Origin: Cellulomonas humilata
GTDB taxonomy: Bacteria; Actinomycetota; Actinomycetes; Actinomycetales; Cellulomonadaceae
Reading direction: 5' to 3'
Length of the DNA stretch: 64,000 nucleotides
Assembly (NCBI RefSeq): GCF_013359775.1
Contig: NZ_JABMCI010000056.1
Coordinates: 118,003 to 182,002, forward strand
This document shows, piece by piece, positions 16,880-25,656 of the stretch; position 1 is the first letter of the stretch, and each line of letters begins with the position of its first letter. The notes under the pieces are model-generated. The model saw only the letters and a program-made list of their open reading frames with translations, was not told the origin of the DNA and ran no database searches. A program made the translations under genes and the position numbers.

Positions 16880-17749
16880 ATGGCTGCGCTGCGTGAGTCA
16901 GATGTCGCCAGGGAGACGTACCGGCACCTGAGGATGATCCTCGTCGCGCTGGCCGCGTTCCTGCTGATCGGCTCGATCTTCGGGCTCGTGTTCTTCGGCA
17001 AGTTCGAGGGGTCGATCAGCGCCAACTACCTGGGGCCGCTGCGGGACGTGTTCGTCGCGGCGCTGGTGGGGATCGCGGTGTGCCTGGTGGCGTACCGCGG
17101 GCGGACGCTGGAGGACTTCGCGCTGAACCTGGCGGGGTTCTACGCGCTGTTCGTGGCGTTCGTGCCCACCGACCTGGACGACACCCTGCGGGGCATCGAG
17201 GACCCGGCCATCCGCGAGGAGATGGTCAACGGCATCCGGGTGTCCACCAGCTCGGTGCTCGTCGCCGCTCTGGTGCTGGTCATCGCCGAGAAGATGACGG
17301 GCAACTGGCCCGGCGACGCCATCGGCAGCAAGCCCGTGCGTGCGAAGGCTCTCTACCGGCTGTCGTGGCCGTTCGCGGTCCTCTTCGTCGGGCTGGTGGT
17401 CTACCGCATCTGGGAGGGCGAGGAGTTCGCCTGGATCCACTACGCCGCGACGTTCCTGCTGATCATCAGCATGTCGGTCGCGGTGGCGTGCAACGGGTGG
17501 CCGAAGGCGGCGGGCGAGGACGACCTGACGGACCAGCCGCTGTACAAGGCGATCGCGGTGGGTATGACACTCGGCGGGATCGTGGTCCTCGCCGTGGCGT
17601 ACTGGCTGTTCCGCGGGTACCACGTGGCCATCGCCGAGTGGTGGGAGGTCGGGCTGTTCCTGGTCTTCTGGGTGCGCGAGACGTTCCGGAACTGGGACTC
17701 CCCCGCGCGGGCGAAGAAGGCAGCGGAGGCAGCGGCCGGAGCGGTCTAG
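16880..17749 (+). CDS. Hypothetical multi-pass membrane protein
   Basis: A 289-aa protein with about seven hydrophobic segments, for example residues 18-40 (MILVALAAFLLIGSIFGLVF), 55-75, 85-105 and 125-145, and a short charged C-terminus (ARAKKAAEAAAG). No catalytic motif is visible and I do not recognise a named family. The ATG at 16880 follows GGAGGGGG. It lies 43 bp ahead of the osmC-like gene and may be read with it. Confidence 0.7.
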   Translation: MAALRESDVARETYRHLRMILVALAAFLLIGSIFGLVFFGKFEGSISANYLGPLRDVFVAALVGIAVCLVAYRGRTLEDFALNLAGFYALFVAFVPTDLDDTLRGIEDPAIREEMVNGIRVSTSSVLVAALVLVIAEKMTGNWPGDAIGSKPVRAKALYRLSWPFAVLFVGLVVYRIWEGEEFAWIHYAATFLLIISMSVAVACNGWPKAAGEDDLTDQPLYKAIAVGMTLGGIVVLAVAYWLFRGYHVAIAEWWEVGLFLVFWVRETFRNWDSPARAKKAAEAAAGAV

Positions 17750-17792
17750 CGCTCGACGCGAGACAGTCGGTCCCGCGTGGCAGGATCGCGGG

Positions 17793-18251
17793 ATGACGAC
17801 GGAGCAGAAGCAGGCGCCCGACATCACCAAGAACGCGGGCGACACCGAGCTGTGGGTCGAGCGCACGGGCAAGCGCCTCTACACGGGACGCAACTCGCGC
17901 GGCGCGGAGGTGCTGATCGGCAGCGTGGGCGTCGAGAACGTGTTCAGCCCGGGTGAGCTGCTGAAGATCGCGCTGGCCGGGTGCAGCGGGCTGGCGGCGG
18001 ACGCCAAGCTGAGCCACTACCTGGGCGACGACGTCGACGTGACCATCAAGGCCTCGGGCATGAGCGACACCGAGGAGGACCGGTACCCCGCGATCGCGGA
18101 GGAACTGGTCGTCGACCTCAGCGCGCTGGACGCGGCCACGCGGGAGCGCCTCATCAACCTGGTGCACCGGGCCATCGACTCGCACTGCACGGTCGGCCGC
18201 ACGCTCGACGCCGGCGCCACGGTGCAGCTGACGGTCACCGGGGAGCGCTGA
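17793..18251 (+). CDS. OsmC family peroxiredoxin-like protein
   Basis: A 152-aa cytoplasmic protein of the OsmC/Ohr fold, thiol peroxidases that detoxify organic hydroperoxides. The two redox cysteines are in place: C64 in LAGCSGLAAD and C132 in SHCTVGRTL. SPGELLKIALAGC is the family signature. Length is typical. It overlaps the next gene's ATG by one base (TGATG), so the two are coupled. No Ohr-type regulator lies beside it. Confidence 0.87.
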   Translation: MTTEQKQAPDITKNAGDTELWVERTGKRLYTGRNSRGAEVLIGSVGVENVFSPGELLKIALAGCSGLAADAKLSHYLGDDVDVTIKASGMSDTEEDRYPAIAEELVVDLSALDAATRERLINLVHRAIDSHCTVGRTLDAGATVQLTVTGER

Positions 18252-18991
18252 TGCCGGCCCTCGTCGAGGCCGCGCTGGCCAAGGCCGTCACCATCCCGTC
18301 CGCCACGATCCACGCGCACGTCGACTCGCTGCGCCGCAAGAACCCGGGCGCGACGCCCGAGCAGCTGGTGCGGCTCCTGGAGAAGGAGTACCTGCTGGTC
18401 GTGCAGAGCACGGGCGGCGCGGTCGGTGCGACCGCGGCGGCTCCGGCGGTCGGCACGGGCGTCGCGCTGGCGCTCACGGCCAGCGACGTGGCGACGTTCT
18501 TCGCGGCGTCGGCCGCGTTCGCGCTCGCGGTGGCCAGCGTGCACGGCATCGAGGTCGAGGACCACGACCGGCGTCGCGCGCTGCTGCTCACCACGATCCT
18601 CGGGGACTCCGGCGGCAAGATCGTCACCGACGGCGCAGAGCTGACCACCGTGAGCGTGGCGCGGGCGCTGCTGACCCGGATGCCGATGGCGACGGTCCGC
18701 AAGGTGAACACGACGATGACTCGCCGGCTGGTGCGCACGCAGCTGACCAAGCAGACCGGGCTCGCGATCGGGCGGCTGATCCCGTTCGGCATCGGCCTGG
18801 TGGTGGGTGTCGCGGGTGCTCGGGCGCTGGGCAAGAACGTGATCGAGGGGGCGCGCACCGCGTTCGGCCCGCCGCCGCTGACGTTCCCGAAGGTCATCGA
18901 GATCGCGGGCCCGAACGACACACCGATGATCCTGCCCGCCGAGCCCAAGCGCGTGACGGGCAGGTTCAAGCGGATCGGCTCGAAGAAGTAG
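18251..18991 (+). CDS. Hypothetical Gly/Ala-rich membrane-associated protein
   Basis: A 246-aa protein with a charged N-terminal helix (HVDSLRRKNPGATPEQLVRLLEKEY), a glycine/alanine-rich hydrophobic block about residues 55-95 (GAVGATAAAPAVGTG), and a second hydrophobic block near 175-200 (LIPFGIGLVVGVAGARALG). Similar proteins occur across actinobacteria with no assigned function. It is coupled to the OsmC gene and converges with the aldo/keto reductase gene, only 3 bp separating the stops. Confidence 0.65.
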   Translation: MPALVEAALAKAVTIPSATIHAHVDSLRRKNPGATPEQLVRLLEKEYLLVVQSTGGAVGATAAAPAVGTGVALALTASDVATFFAASAAFALAVASVHGIEVEDHDRRRALLLTTILGDSGGKIVTDGAELTTVSVARALLTRMPMATVRKVNTTMTRRLVRTQLTKQTGLAIGRLIPFGIGLVVGVAGARALGKNVIEGARTAFGPPPLTFPKVIEIAGPNDTPMILPAEPKRVTGRFKRIGSKK

Positions 18992-18994
18992 GTC

Positions 18995-19984
18995 CTACCA
19001 GCGCGCGTGCACGTGCTGGCGGATCCGGCCGTCGTAGATCCCCCGCAGCCCGCCGAGGGTCTCCTCGTCGACGGGTGACAGCGACGCGGCCGCGGCGTTC
19101 CCGACCGCCTGGGCGGCTGAGCGCGCACCGGGGATCACGACGGACACACCCGGCTGGTCGATGATCCAGCGCAGGGCCAGCTGGGCGGTGGTCCAGCCGG
19201 AAGGCGTCAGCGACGCGACCTCGCGGGCGGCCGCGACGCCGACCTCGAACGGCACCCCGGCGAACGTCTCGCCGACGTCGAACGCGTCGCCGCCGCGGTT
19301 GTACGACCGGTGGTCGTCGGCCGCGAACTGCGTGTCCTCGTCGTACTTGCCGGACAGCAGGCCCGACGCCAGGGGAACGCGAGCGATGATCCCGACGCCC
19401 TCCTTCGCTGCCAGCGGGAGCACCTGCTCGAGCGGCTTGCGGCGGAACACGTTGAGGATGATCTGCACGGTGGCCACGTGCGGCCGGACGATCGCCTCGA
19501 GGGCCTCGTCGACTGTCTCGACGGAGACGCCGTAGGACGCGATCCGGCCCTCGTCGACCAGCACGTCGAGGGCGTCGTAGGTGGACTCGCGGCGGAACAC
19601 CTCGGTGGGCGGGCAGTGCAGCTGCACCAGGTCGAGGGTGTCGACGCCGAGGTTCTCGCGCGAGCGGTCGGTCCAGGCGCGGAACCACGACAGCGTGTAG
19701 GCCTCTGCGGTGTGCGGGTCGGCGCGGCGGCCCATCTTCGTCGCCACCGTGATGCCGTGGTCCGGGCCGCGGGAGCGCAGGAACGTGCCGATGAGCTTCT
19801 CGGAGCGCCCGTCGCCGTAGACGTCGGCGGTGTCGAGGAACGTGACGCCGGAGTCGACGGCCGCCTCGAGCACCGACAGCGCGGCCTCTTCGGTGACCGA
19901 TCCCCAGTCCGCACCGAGCTGCCAGCAACCCAGCCCCACCACTGCGACCGACCGACCCGTACGTCCTAGAAGCCTCGTCTCCAT
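18995..19984 (-). CDS. Aldo/keto reductase
   Basis: NAD(P)H-dependent oxidoreductase of the (beta/alpha)8 aldo/keto reductase family, 329 aa. The catalytic tetrad is visible: D51 and Y56 in LDTADVYGDG, K83 in VATKMG and H123 in LVQLHCP. The C-terminal cofactor pocket reads VSVVIPGARSAAQAVGNAAA. Substrate is unknown; these enzymes often act on small carbonyls. The ATG at 19984 overlaps, on the opposite strand, a possible ATG of the SRPBCC gene, so any promoters must lie inside the neighbouring coding region or one start is further in. Confidence 0.9.
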   Translation of the reverse strand: METRLLGRTGRSVAVVGLGCWQLGADWGSVTEEAALSVLEAAVDSGVTFLDTADVYGDGRSEKLIGTFLRSRGPDHGITVATKMGRRADPHTAEAYTLSWFRAWTDRSRENLGVDTLDLVQLHCPPTEVFRRESTYDALDVLVDEGRIASYGVSVETVDEALEAIVRPHVATVQIILNVFRRKPLEQVLPLAAKEGVGIIARVPLASGLLSGKYDEDTQFAADDHRSYNRGGDAFDVGETFAGVPFEVGVAAAREVASLTPSGWTTAQLALRWIIDQPGVSVVIPGARSAAQAVGNAAAASLSPVDEETLGGLRGIYDGRIRQHVHARW

Positions 19985-20018
19985 GGACAGCGACGTTACC
20001 CGCGCGGACGATGGCCAG

Positions 20019-20486
20019 GTGACGAGCATCCCGATCGACGCCGTGGTCCGTTCCTTCCCGGTCGACGCCGCGACTGCGTGGGACCTCGTCACCGACCTGC
20101 GCAACCACGAACGGTGGATCCCGCTGACCCGGGTCACCGTGGACGGGTCGACCGTCACGGCCGTGTCCGGCCCCCTGGCGAAGCGCGGGTTCCCCGGCCT
20201 GACGGACGTGATGACGATCGACACGTACGAGCCGCCGGCCGGCGACGAGCCCGGCATCGCCACGTATACCAAGGTCGGACGCGTGCTCAAGGGCCACGCG
20301 AGCATCGTGGTGGTGCCCGCCGGGCCGTCGTCGAGCCGGGTGTTCTGGAGCGAGGAGGTGTACCTGGCCGGGCCGCTCTCCCGGCGACTCACCGGCGCAT
20401 TGCTCCGACCGTTCCTCGGCGTGATGGTCCGGTACGCACTGATGCGCGCCCGGAACGAGGTCCGCGCAACAGATCGCAACTCGTAG
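20019..20486 (+). CDS. SRPBCC (polyketide cyclase/START-like) family protein
   Basis: A protein of about 155 aa with the START-like fold that binds hydrophobic ligands in a helix-grip pocket. Seen: the opening strand IDAVVRSFPVDAATAWDLVTDL, then NHERWIPLTRVTVDG, a middle strand-rich section and a C-terminal helix (LRPFLGVMVRYALMRARNE). GTG 20019 matches where such proteins start; the frame is open to an ATG at 19983, which would overlap the start codon of the divergent reductase. Ligand unknown. Confidence 0.75.
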   Translation: MTSIPIDAVVRSFPVDAATAWDLVTDLRNHERWIPLTRVTVDGSTVTAVSGPLAKRGFPGLTDVMTIDTYEPPAGDEPGIATYTKVGRVLKGHASIVVVPAGPSSSRVFWSEEVYLAGPLSRRLTGALLRPFLGVMVRYALMRARNEVRATDRNS

Positions 20487-20507
20487 CCGGATCTGCGCAA
20501 CAGATCG
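20464..20507. repeat. Paired GCGCAACAGATCG repeat
   Basis: The 13-mer GCGCAACAGATCG occurs at 20464-20476 and 20495-20507. The second copy lies in a small palindrome, GATCTGCGCAACAGATC. It straddles the 3' end of the SRPBCC gene and the gap before the dimethylargininase gene. Function unknown; it could be a dispersed extragenic repeat or an operator. Confidence 0.5.
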
Positions 20508-20591
20508 TGCCCCAGCGCGCAATCCGAGATGAACGGCCCGGGCCGTACCGACTCGTACCCTCGTGGGAACGACACGCCACGAGGAGCCTTC

Positions 20592-21437
20592 ATGACCCCG
20601 ACCGCCCCCGGACGTACCGATCGCCGCTACCTGATGTGCGAGCCCGTCCACTACACGGTGTCCTACGAGATCAACCCGTGGATGGACAAGACCCGGTTCA
20701 CCGACGCCGACCTCGCGGTCCGTCAGTGGCGCACCCTGCGCGACACGTACCTCGACCTCGGCCACACCGTCGAGACGATCGACCCGATCCCCGGCCTGCC
20801 GGACATGGTCTACGCGGCCAACGGCGCCACCGTGCTGGACGGCGTCGTGTACTCCGCCAGGTTCCGCTACGCCGAGCGCCAGCCCGAGGGTCCCGCGTAC
20901 CAGAAGTGGTTCGCCGACCGCGGCTACGTCACGCACACCGCCGCCGAGACCAACGAGGGCGAGGGCGACCTGCTGGTCGTCGGCGACCTGGTCCTGGCCG
21001 GCACGGGCTTCCGCACCGAGCGGTCCGCGCACGCCGAGCTCCAGGAGCTGTTCGGCCGCCCGGTCATCTCGCTCGACCTGGTCAGCCCGCACTACTACCA
21101 CCTCGACACCGCGCTGGCCGTGCTGTCGAGCGACCCGGCCGACCCGCAGATCGCCTACTTCCCGCCGGCGTTCTCGGCCGGCTCGCGGTCGGTGCTCCAG
21201 CAGCTGTTCCCGGACGCCATCGAGGCCACGGAGCGCGATGCGGTCGCCCTCGGCCTGAACGCGGTGTCCGACGGCTACAACGTGGTCGTCGCCCCCGGTG
21301 CGGTGGACCTGGCTGCGGCGATCGCCGAGCGCGGCTACAACCCGATCCCCGTGGACACCAGCGAGCTGCTCAAGGGCGGCGGCGGCGCCAAGTGCTGCAC
21401 GCTCGAGATCCGGCCCGCCTCCGGTTCCGGGCGATGA
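20592..21437 (+). CDS. ddaH: Dimethylarginine dimethylaminohydrolase family protein
   Basis: A guanidino-group hydrolase of the amidinotransferase-like fold, 281 aa. In the family, an arginine-type guanidine is cleaved to a ureide through a cysteine nucleophile. Seen: YEINPWMDKTR near residue 26, PDMVYAANGATVLDG, the histidine region LVSPHYYHLDTALAVL and the C-terminal nucleophile in GGGGAKCCTLEIRP. ACGAGGAG precedes the ATG at 20592. Its stop overlaps the start of the ornithine transaminase gene by 4 bases (ATGA), so the pair probably acts in arginine/ornithine catabolism. Whether the true substrate is dimethylarginine or arginine is not decided. Confidence 0.85.
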   Translation: MTPTAPGRTDRRYLMCEPVHYTVSYEINPWMDKTRFTDADLAVRQWRTLRDTYLDLGHTVETIDPIPGLPDMVYAANGATVLDGVVYSARFRYAERQPEGPAYQKWFADRGYVTHTAAETNEGEGDLLVVGDLVLAGTGFRTERSAHAELQELFGRPVISLDLVSPHYYHLDTALAVLSSDPADPQIAYFPPAFSAGSRSVLQQLFPDAIEATERDAVALGLNAVSDGYNVVVAPGAVDLAAAIAERGYNPIPVDTSELLKGGGGAKCCTLEIRPASGSGR

Positions 21438-22642
21438 CTCTCGTGGAGGTGGCCCCGGCGTCGGTCCTGGCCCCCAACTACCACCCGCTCCCGGTCACCC
21501 TGGTCGACGGCCTGGGCTCCTGGGTCACCGACGACGCCGGCCGGCACTACCTGGACCTGCTGTCCGGGTACTCGGCGCTGAACTTCGGCCACCGGCACCC
21601 CGTGCTCACGGCCGCGGCGCACGCGCAGATCGACAAGCTGACGCTCACGTCCCGCGCGTTCGACCACGAGCTGCTCGAGCCGTTCGCCGCGCGGCTGGCC
21701 GCCCTGATCGGTCCCCTGGTCGCCGGCCCGCCGATGGTGCTGCCGATGAACACGGGTGCCGAGGCCGTCGAGACCGCCATCAAGGCCGCCCGCAAGTGGG
21801 GCTACGACGTCAAGGGCGTGCCCGCCGACCGCGCGACGATCCTCGTGGCCGACGGCAACTTCCACGGCCGCACGACGACGATCGTGTCGTTCTCCACCGA
21901 CCCCGACGCGCGCCGCGGCTTCGGCCCGTACACGCCCGGGTTCCGGGTGGTCCCGTACGGCTCGGTCGAGGCGCTGCGCGACGCGATCGACGAGACCACC
22001 GTCGCCGTCCTCCTGGAGCCGATCCAGGGCGAGCAGGGCGTCGTCGTCCCGCCGGTCGACTACCTGCCCGGCGTCCGGGCGCTCTGCTCCGAGCACGACG
22101 TGCTCTTCATCGCCGACGAGATCCAGTCCGGGCTCGGCCGCACAGGCACCACGCTCGCGTCCGAGCTCTGGGGCGTGAAGCCCGACCTGGTCACCCTGGG
22201 CAAGGCGCTCGGCGGCGGGGTGCTCCCCGTGTCTGCGGTCGTCGGACGCGCGGACGTGCTCGGCGTGCTCACCGCCGGCACCCACGGGTCCACGTTCGGC
22301 GGCAACCCGCTGGCGTGCGCGGTCGGCCTCGCGGTCGTCGGCCTGCTGGAGACCGGGGAGCTCCAGGCGCGCGCCACGACGCTCGGCATCGAGTGGGGCG
22401 CCCGCCTGGACGCGCTCGTCGACGCCGGCCTGCTGGCCTCGTCGCGACGCGTGGGGCTCTGGGCGGGGCTGGACGTGGCCGAGGGCCGCGGCACCGGGCG
22501 TCAGCTGTGCGAGCGCCTGCTGGCCCGCGGCGTGCTGGCCAAGGACACCCACGGCAGCACCATCCGCCTGGCTCCCCCGCTGACCATCAGCACCGAAGAC
22601 CTGCACCTGGCCACGGACCGCCTGACCGACGCCCTCCGCTGA
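21434..22642 (+). CDS. rocD: Ornithine--oxo-acid transaminase
   Basis: PLP-dependent class III aminotransferase, 402 aa, converting ornithine and 2-oxoglutarate to glutamate semialdehyde and glutamate. Seen: LLSGYSALNFGHRHPVLT near residue 43, MNTGAEAVETAIKAARKWGY, FHGRTTTIVSFS, the PLP-contacting FIADEIQSGLGRTG and the Schiff-base lysine at about K257 (LVTLGKALGGG). Residue pattern fits ornithine rather than acetylornithine enzymes. It overlaps ddaH by 4 bases. The Lrp/AsnC gene at 24111 is a plausible regulator. Confidence 0.92.
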   Translation: MTLVEVAPASVLAPNYHPLPVTLVDGLGSWVTDDAGRHYLDLLSGYSALNFGHRHPVLTAAAHAQIDKLTLTSRAFDHELLEPFAARLAALIGPLVAGPPMVLPMNTGAEAVETAIKAARKWGYDVKGVPADRATILVADGNFHGRTTTIVSFSTDPDARRGFGPYTPGFRVVPYGSVEALRDAIDETTVAVLLEPIQGEQGVVVPPVDYLPGVRALCSEHDVLFIADEIQSGLGRTGTTLASELWGVKPDLVTLGKALGGGVLPVSAVVGRADVLGVLTAGTHGSTFGGNPLACAVGLAVVGLLETGELQARATTLGIEWGARLDALVDAGLLASSRRVGLWAGLDVAEGRGTGRQLCERLLARGVLAKDTHGSTIRLAPPLTISTEDLHLATDRLTDALR

Positions 22643-22650
22643 CCACCCAA

Positions 22651-22757
22651 ACGTCCGCACACGTGGGGGCTGGAACCCGCCGGAGTGCGGACGCACGGTG
22701 CTCACCACGCACGACGTCCGCTCTCGTGGGGGCTGGAGCCCTCTCGAGTGCGGACGT
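22651..22757. repeat. Two copies of a 43-bp palindromic repeat
   Basis: Copies at 22651-22693 and 22714-22757 share ACGTCCGC, then CGTGGGGGCTGGA, then AGTGCGGACG. Each copy is itself an inverted repeat, with arms of the type ACGTCCGC and GCGGACGT, able to fold into a hairpin. They lie between the convergent rocD and CAP-domain genes, so bidirectional termination is a likely role. Confidence 0.7.
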
Positions 22758-22768
22758 TGTGGTGAGGG

Positions 22769-23926
22769 TCAGCTGAAGCGGACCGCGCCGAAGAGCCAGC
22801 CGTTCAGGCCCGCGCCGCCGACCGACATGCTCGACACGTCGGTGCGGCGCATCTGGGCGTCGTGACCGGAGGACCGCGACCAGGCGGAGACCATCGAGGA
22901 CGCGGAGCCGTTGCTCACGCAGGCCACGATGTTGTCGCCACCGGAGTGCCAGATGCCGCCTGCGTTGGCCATGGTGATCGAGTGGCTGACCAGGCTGCCG
23001 CTGCGGGAGACCGACAGCTGCGAGAGCCCGAGGGACGCGCGGTAGGCGTTGATCGCCGAGCCGATGGCCGACACGCTGGACTCACCGGCGCCGGAGCCCC
23101 CGGAGCCGCTGCACACCTTGCCGCCGCTGGGGATGCTCGCCGACGGTGCCACGGGAGCCGCGCCGGCGGCGACCCGGGGAGCCGTGGCACGGGCCGCCGA
23201 CCGGGTGGGCGCCTTGGCGGACCGGGCTGCGGCAGCCGCCTGCGCAGCGGCGGCCGCGGCGGCCTGCTCGGCGGCGATGCGGGCGTTCTCGGCGGCCTGC
23301 CACGCGGCCTGCGCGTCGACGGCGGCCTTCTCGGGTGCGGCGACCCCGGCGACCAGCGAACGCAGGGACGTGAGGCTGACATGGGGAGCGGCGATCGCGG
23401 TGCCCACCGCGCCGGTGGCGCTCACGAGGGCGGCGCGCGGGGCGTCGCCCGCGTTCGGCACGGCGGCGAGCGTGGCGTTCGCGTGGTCGACGGTCGCCTG
23501 GGCGCCGGTCGTCGCGGCGGCGCGGCTGGTCACGTACGCGGTCTGGGCGACGACCGCGTCGGTCTGGCGCGCCACGACGGCGTCACGGGCCGCGGCCTGC
23601 ACGGACTGGTCCACCCGGAGGCCGGCCTCGAGTGCCCGGGCCTGGGTGGCCTGTGCCTTCTGGTCGGCGGCGTACACGCCACCGCCGGCGGCCACGGCGA
23701 GCGCGACACCGGCGGCGAGGCCGACCCACACGGATCGTCTGACCGCGACGATGCGCGCGGCGGTCTCCTCGACGAGCGGGGACGGCGCGGTCCTCTGGTG
23801 GGGAACATCGACCTGGGTAGGGACATCGACCTGGGTAGGGACGTCGACCACCGGGACGGGTGCACTGATGACCGACGGTCGCTGGCTCGGCACGACGTCG
23901 AGCAGCTTCTTCGTGTCCTTGGCCAC
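22769..23926 (-). CDS. CAP (SCP/PR1) domain protein with membrane anchor
   Basis: A 385-aa protein. A cytoplasmic N-terminus contains the tandem repeat VDVPTQ, encoded by 18-bp DNA repeats. One membrane segment lies about residues 68-88 (VWVGLAAGVALAVAAGGGVY). An Ala-rich, probably helical stalk follows to about residue 265, then a CAP domain reading INAYRASLGLSQLSVS, GGIWHSGGDNIVACVS and WSRSSGHDAQMRR. CAP domains are extracellular, and in bacteria their role is mostly unknown. The conserved His and the NIV segment are present. Upstream on the minus strand is a GGGTGATTT motif seen near other surface-protein genes. Confidence 0.78.
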   Translation of the reverse strand: MAKDTKKLLDVVPSQRPSVISAPVPVVDVPTQVDVPTQVDVPHQRTAPSPLVEETAARIVAVRRSVWVGLAAGVALAVAAGGGVYAADQKAQATQARALEAGLRVDQSVQAAARDAVVARQTDAVVAQTAYVTSRAAATTGAQATVDHANATLAAVPNAGDAPRAALVSATGAVGTAIAAPHVSLTSLRSLVAGVAAPEKAAVDAQAAWQAAENARIAAEQAAAAAAAQAAAAARSAKAPTRSAARATAPRVAAGAAPVAPSASIPSGGKVCSGSGGSGAGESSVSAIGSAINAYRASLGLSQLSVSRSGSLVSHSITMANAGGIWHSGGDNIVACVSNGSASSMVSAWSRSSGHDAQMRRTDVSSMSVGGAGLNGWLFGAVRFS

Positions 23927-24110
23927 GTCTTCTCCTTCGGGCGTTCCTTTGCAGGTGTTCCGCGAGTGGGGCTTCCACTCATCTCGGCACGCGGAGCGTC
24001 CGCCTTGAGGCCAGATGCCCCTTTTGGTAAATCACCCGTTTGGACTAGTACGTGTCGCAGAGTGCCATTTTTCCGGGGGTTTCACCAATCGGACCGGGAA
24101 CGGCGATGAT

Positions 24111-24590
24111 GTGAACGTGACCGACGACTCCGGCCTGGACGCGCTCGACACCGCGATCCTGCGGGTGCTCGCACTCGACGCCCGGGCGACGTTCGCGCAG
24201 GTGGGAGAGCACGTGTCCCTGTCCGCGCCGGCCGTGAAGCGACGGGTGGACCGGCTGCGCGAGCGGGGGGTGATCCGCGGGTTCACGGTCCGACTGGACC
24301 CGGCGGCCATGGGCTGGCAGACCGAGGCCTTCGTCGAGCTGTTCTGCCAGGGCTCCACCAGCCCGGCGACCATGCGCTCGGCCGTCGAGCACTACCCCGA
24401 GGTGGTCGCTGCGAGCACCGTGACGGGGGACGTCGACCTGATGGTCCAGGTGCGCGCGCGGGACATGCGGCACCTGGAGCGGGTGGTGGAGAGGCTCGCC
24501 GCGGAGCCGTTCGTGGCGCGCACGCGCTCGACCGTGGTGCTCTCGGCGCTGGTGCGCCGACCGGACGTGCCGCCGGCGCCCGAGGGCTAG
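24111..24590 (+). CDS. Lrp/AsnC family transcriptional regulator
   Basis: A 159-aa regulator. The N-terminal winged helix-turn-helix reads LDALDTAILRVLALDARATF then VSLSAPAVKRRVDRLRERGVI, and the C-terminal ligand-binding RAM domain reads ASTVTGDVDLMVQVRARDM. Members respond to amino acids. GTG 24111 (or GTG 24117) is the start. Its position just beyond the arginine/ornithine pair, separated by the CAP gene, makes those genes reasonable targets, but no operator was identified. It converges with the universal stress protein gene with no spacer. Confidence 0.88.
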   Translation: MNVTDDSGLDALDTAILRVLALDARATFAQVGEHVSLSAPAVKRRVDRLRERGVIRGFTVRLDPAAMGWQTEAFVELFCQGSTSPATMRSAVEHYPEVVAASTVTGDVDLMVQVRARDMRHLERVVERLAAEPFVARTRSTVVLSALVRRPDVPPAPEG

Positions 24591-25529
24591 TCAGCCGGCG
24601 ATGGCCTCCGCGGTGGCGCACCGGTTGGTGACCACCATGACGGGGCAGTCGGAGTGGTGCAGCACGGCCTGGCTGGTGGAACCCAGCAGCAGCCCCGCGA
24701 ACCCGCCGCGCCCGCGGGAGCCGACGACGATCAGGTCCGTGGCCACCGAGAACTCGGTGAGCAGCTCTGCGCCGGTGCCGTCCAGCGCGATCCGCCGGAC
24801 CGTCACGCCGGGGTGGTCGGCCAGTGCGCGGTCGACCACCACGTGCAGGCCCTCGGTGACGTCCCGCAGCACCTGCTCGTGGTCCACCGTGGCCGGCAGC
24901 CATGCCAGCACACCCGTCATCGACCCCACGGGCACGCCCGCGACGGCGGTCAGCTCGGCACCCCACGCCTCGGCCTCCCCGATGGCGTACCGCAGCGCGT
25001 GCTCGGCCTGGGGCGAGCCGTCGACGCCCACGACGATGCGCTTGACGGGTCGAGGGGCCGGGATGGGGGCGTCGTCGGGCAGCGTCTTGCCCGCCTCCCG
25101 CAGCGGGACGACGACCGTCGGGCAGTACGCGTGCGCCGGCAGGGCCGACGAGACGGTGCCGAGCAGCCGGTCCGCGAACCCGCCGCGCCCGCGCGTGCCG
25201 ACGACGGCGAGCCGGACCTGGTGCGAGAGGTCGACCAGCACGCCCGCGGCGTCGCCCGTGAGGACCTTGGCGGTCACCGGGACGCCCATCGACGCCACCC
25301 GCTGCGTGGCTTCCGCGAGCACCGCCTTGGCGCCCTCCTGGATTGCCGTGTCGTCGAGCGCGGCATAGCCGCCGTCGAGCGAGGCCGCCGTGAACGACGG
25401 GAGGGAGTAGCTGCAGATGAGCCGGATGCCCCAGCCGTGGGTCTTGGCCTGTGCGGCGGCCCAGTCGAGCGCGTGCAGGCTCGCAGCCGACCCGTCCACC
25501 CCGACGAGGACCACATCGTCACGCGTCAT
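24591..25529 (-). CDS. Universal stress protein, two tandem Usp domains
   Basis: A 312-aa cytoplasmic protein with two Usp folds in tandem, residues about 5-145 and 155-305. Each has the ATP-binding pattern: VGTRGRGGFADRLLGTVSSAL in domain 1 and VGSRGRGGFAGLLLGS in domain 2, so both may bind nucleotide. Actinobacteria often use such proteins in dormancy and stress. GGAGGCTCCGG precedes the ATG at 25529. It is a single gene with no obvious partner. Confidence 0.9.
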   Translation of the reverse strand: MTRDDVVLVGVDGSAASLHALDWAAAQAKTHGWGIRLICSYSLPSFTAASLDGGYAALDDTAIQEGAKAVLAEATQRVASMGVPVTAKVLTGDAAGVLVDLSHQVRLAVVGTRGRGGFADRLLGTVSSALPAHAYCPTVVVPLREAGKTLPDDAPIPAPRPVKRIVVGVDGSPQAEHALRYAIGEAEAWGAELTAVAGVPVGSMTGVLAWLPATVDHEQVLRDVTEGLHVVVDRALADHPGVTVRRIALDGTGAELLTEFSVATDLIVVGSRGRGGFAGLLLGSTSQAVLHHSDCPVMVVTNRCATAEAIAG

Positions 25530-25656
25530 CCGGAGCCTCCGTGCTTGTGCCGAGCCCACCGTGCGCTCGTCCCAGTGTCCTCCCGCGGTGCACGGATGCA
25601 CCCGGCAGTAGCCGGAATGATGCCATACGTTGGTGGATTCTTGACGAAGACGAGGG

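Noticed and set aside
20078..22642. 854-codon frame covering ddaH and rocD
   Set aside because: Only its last 402 codons encode the real transaminase; the upstream part is out of frame with ddaH and is non-coding.
23810..23860. Short tandem repeats as a possible CRISPR or regulatory array
   Set aside because: They encode the VDVPTQ repeats in the CAP protein N-terminus and are in frame; no CRISPR-like repeat-spacer pattern exists anywhere in the window.
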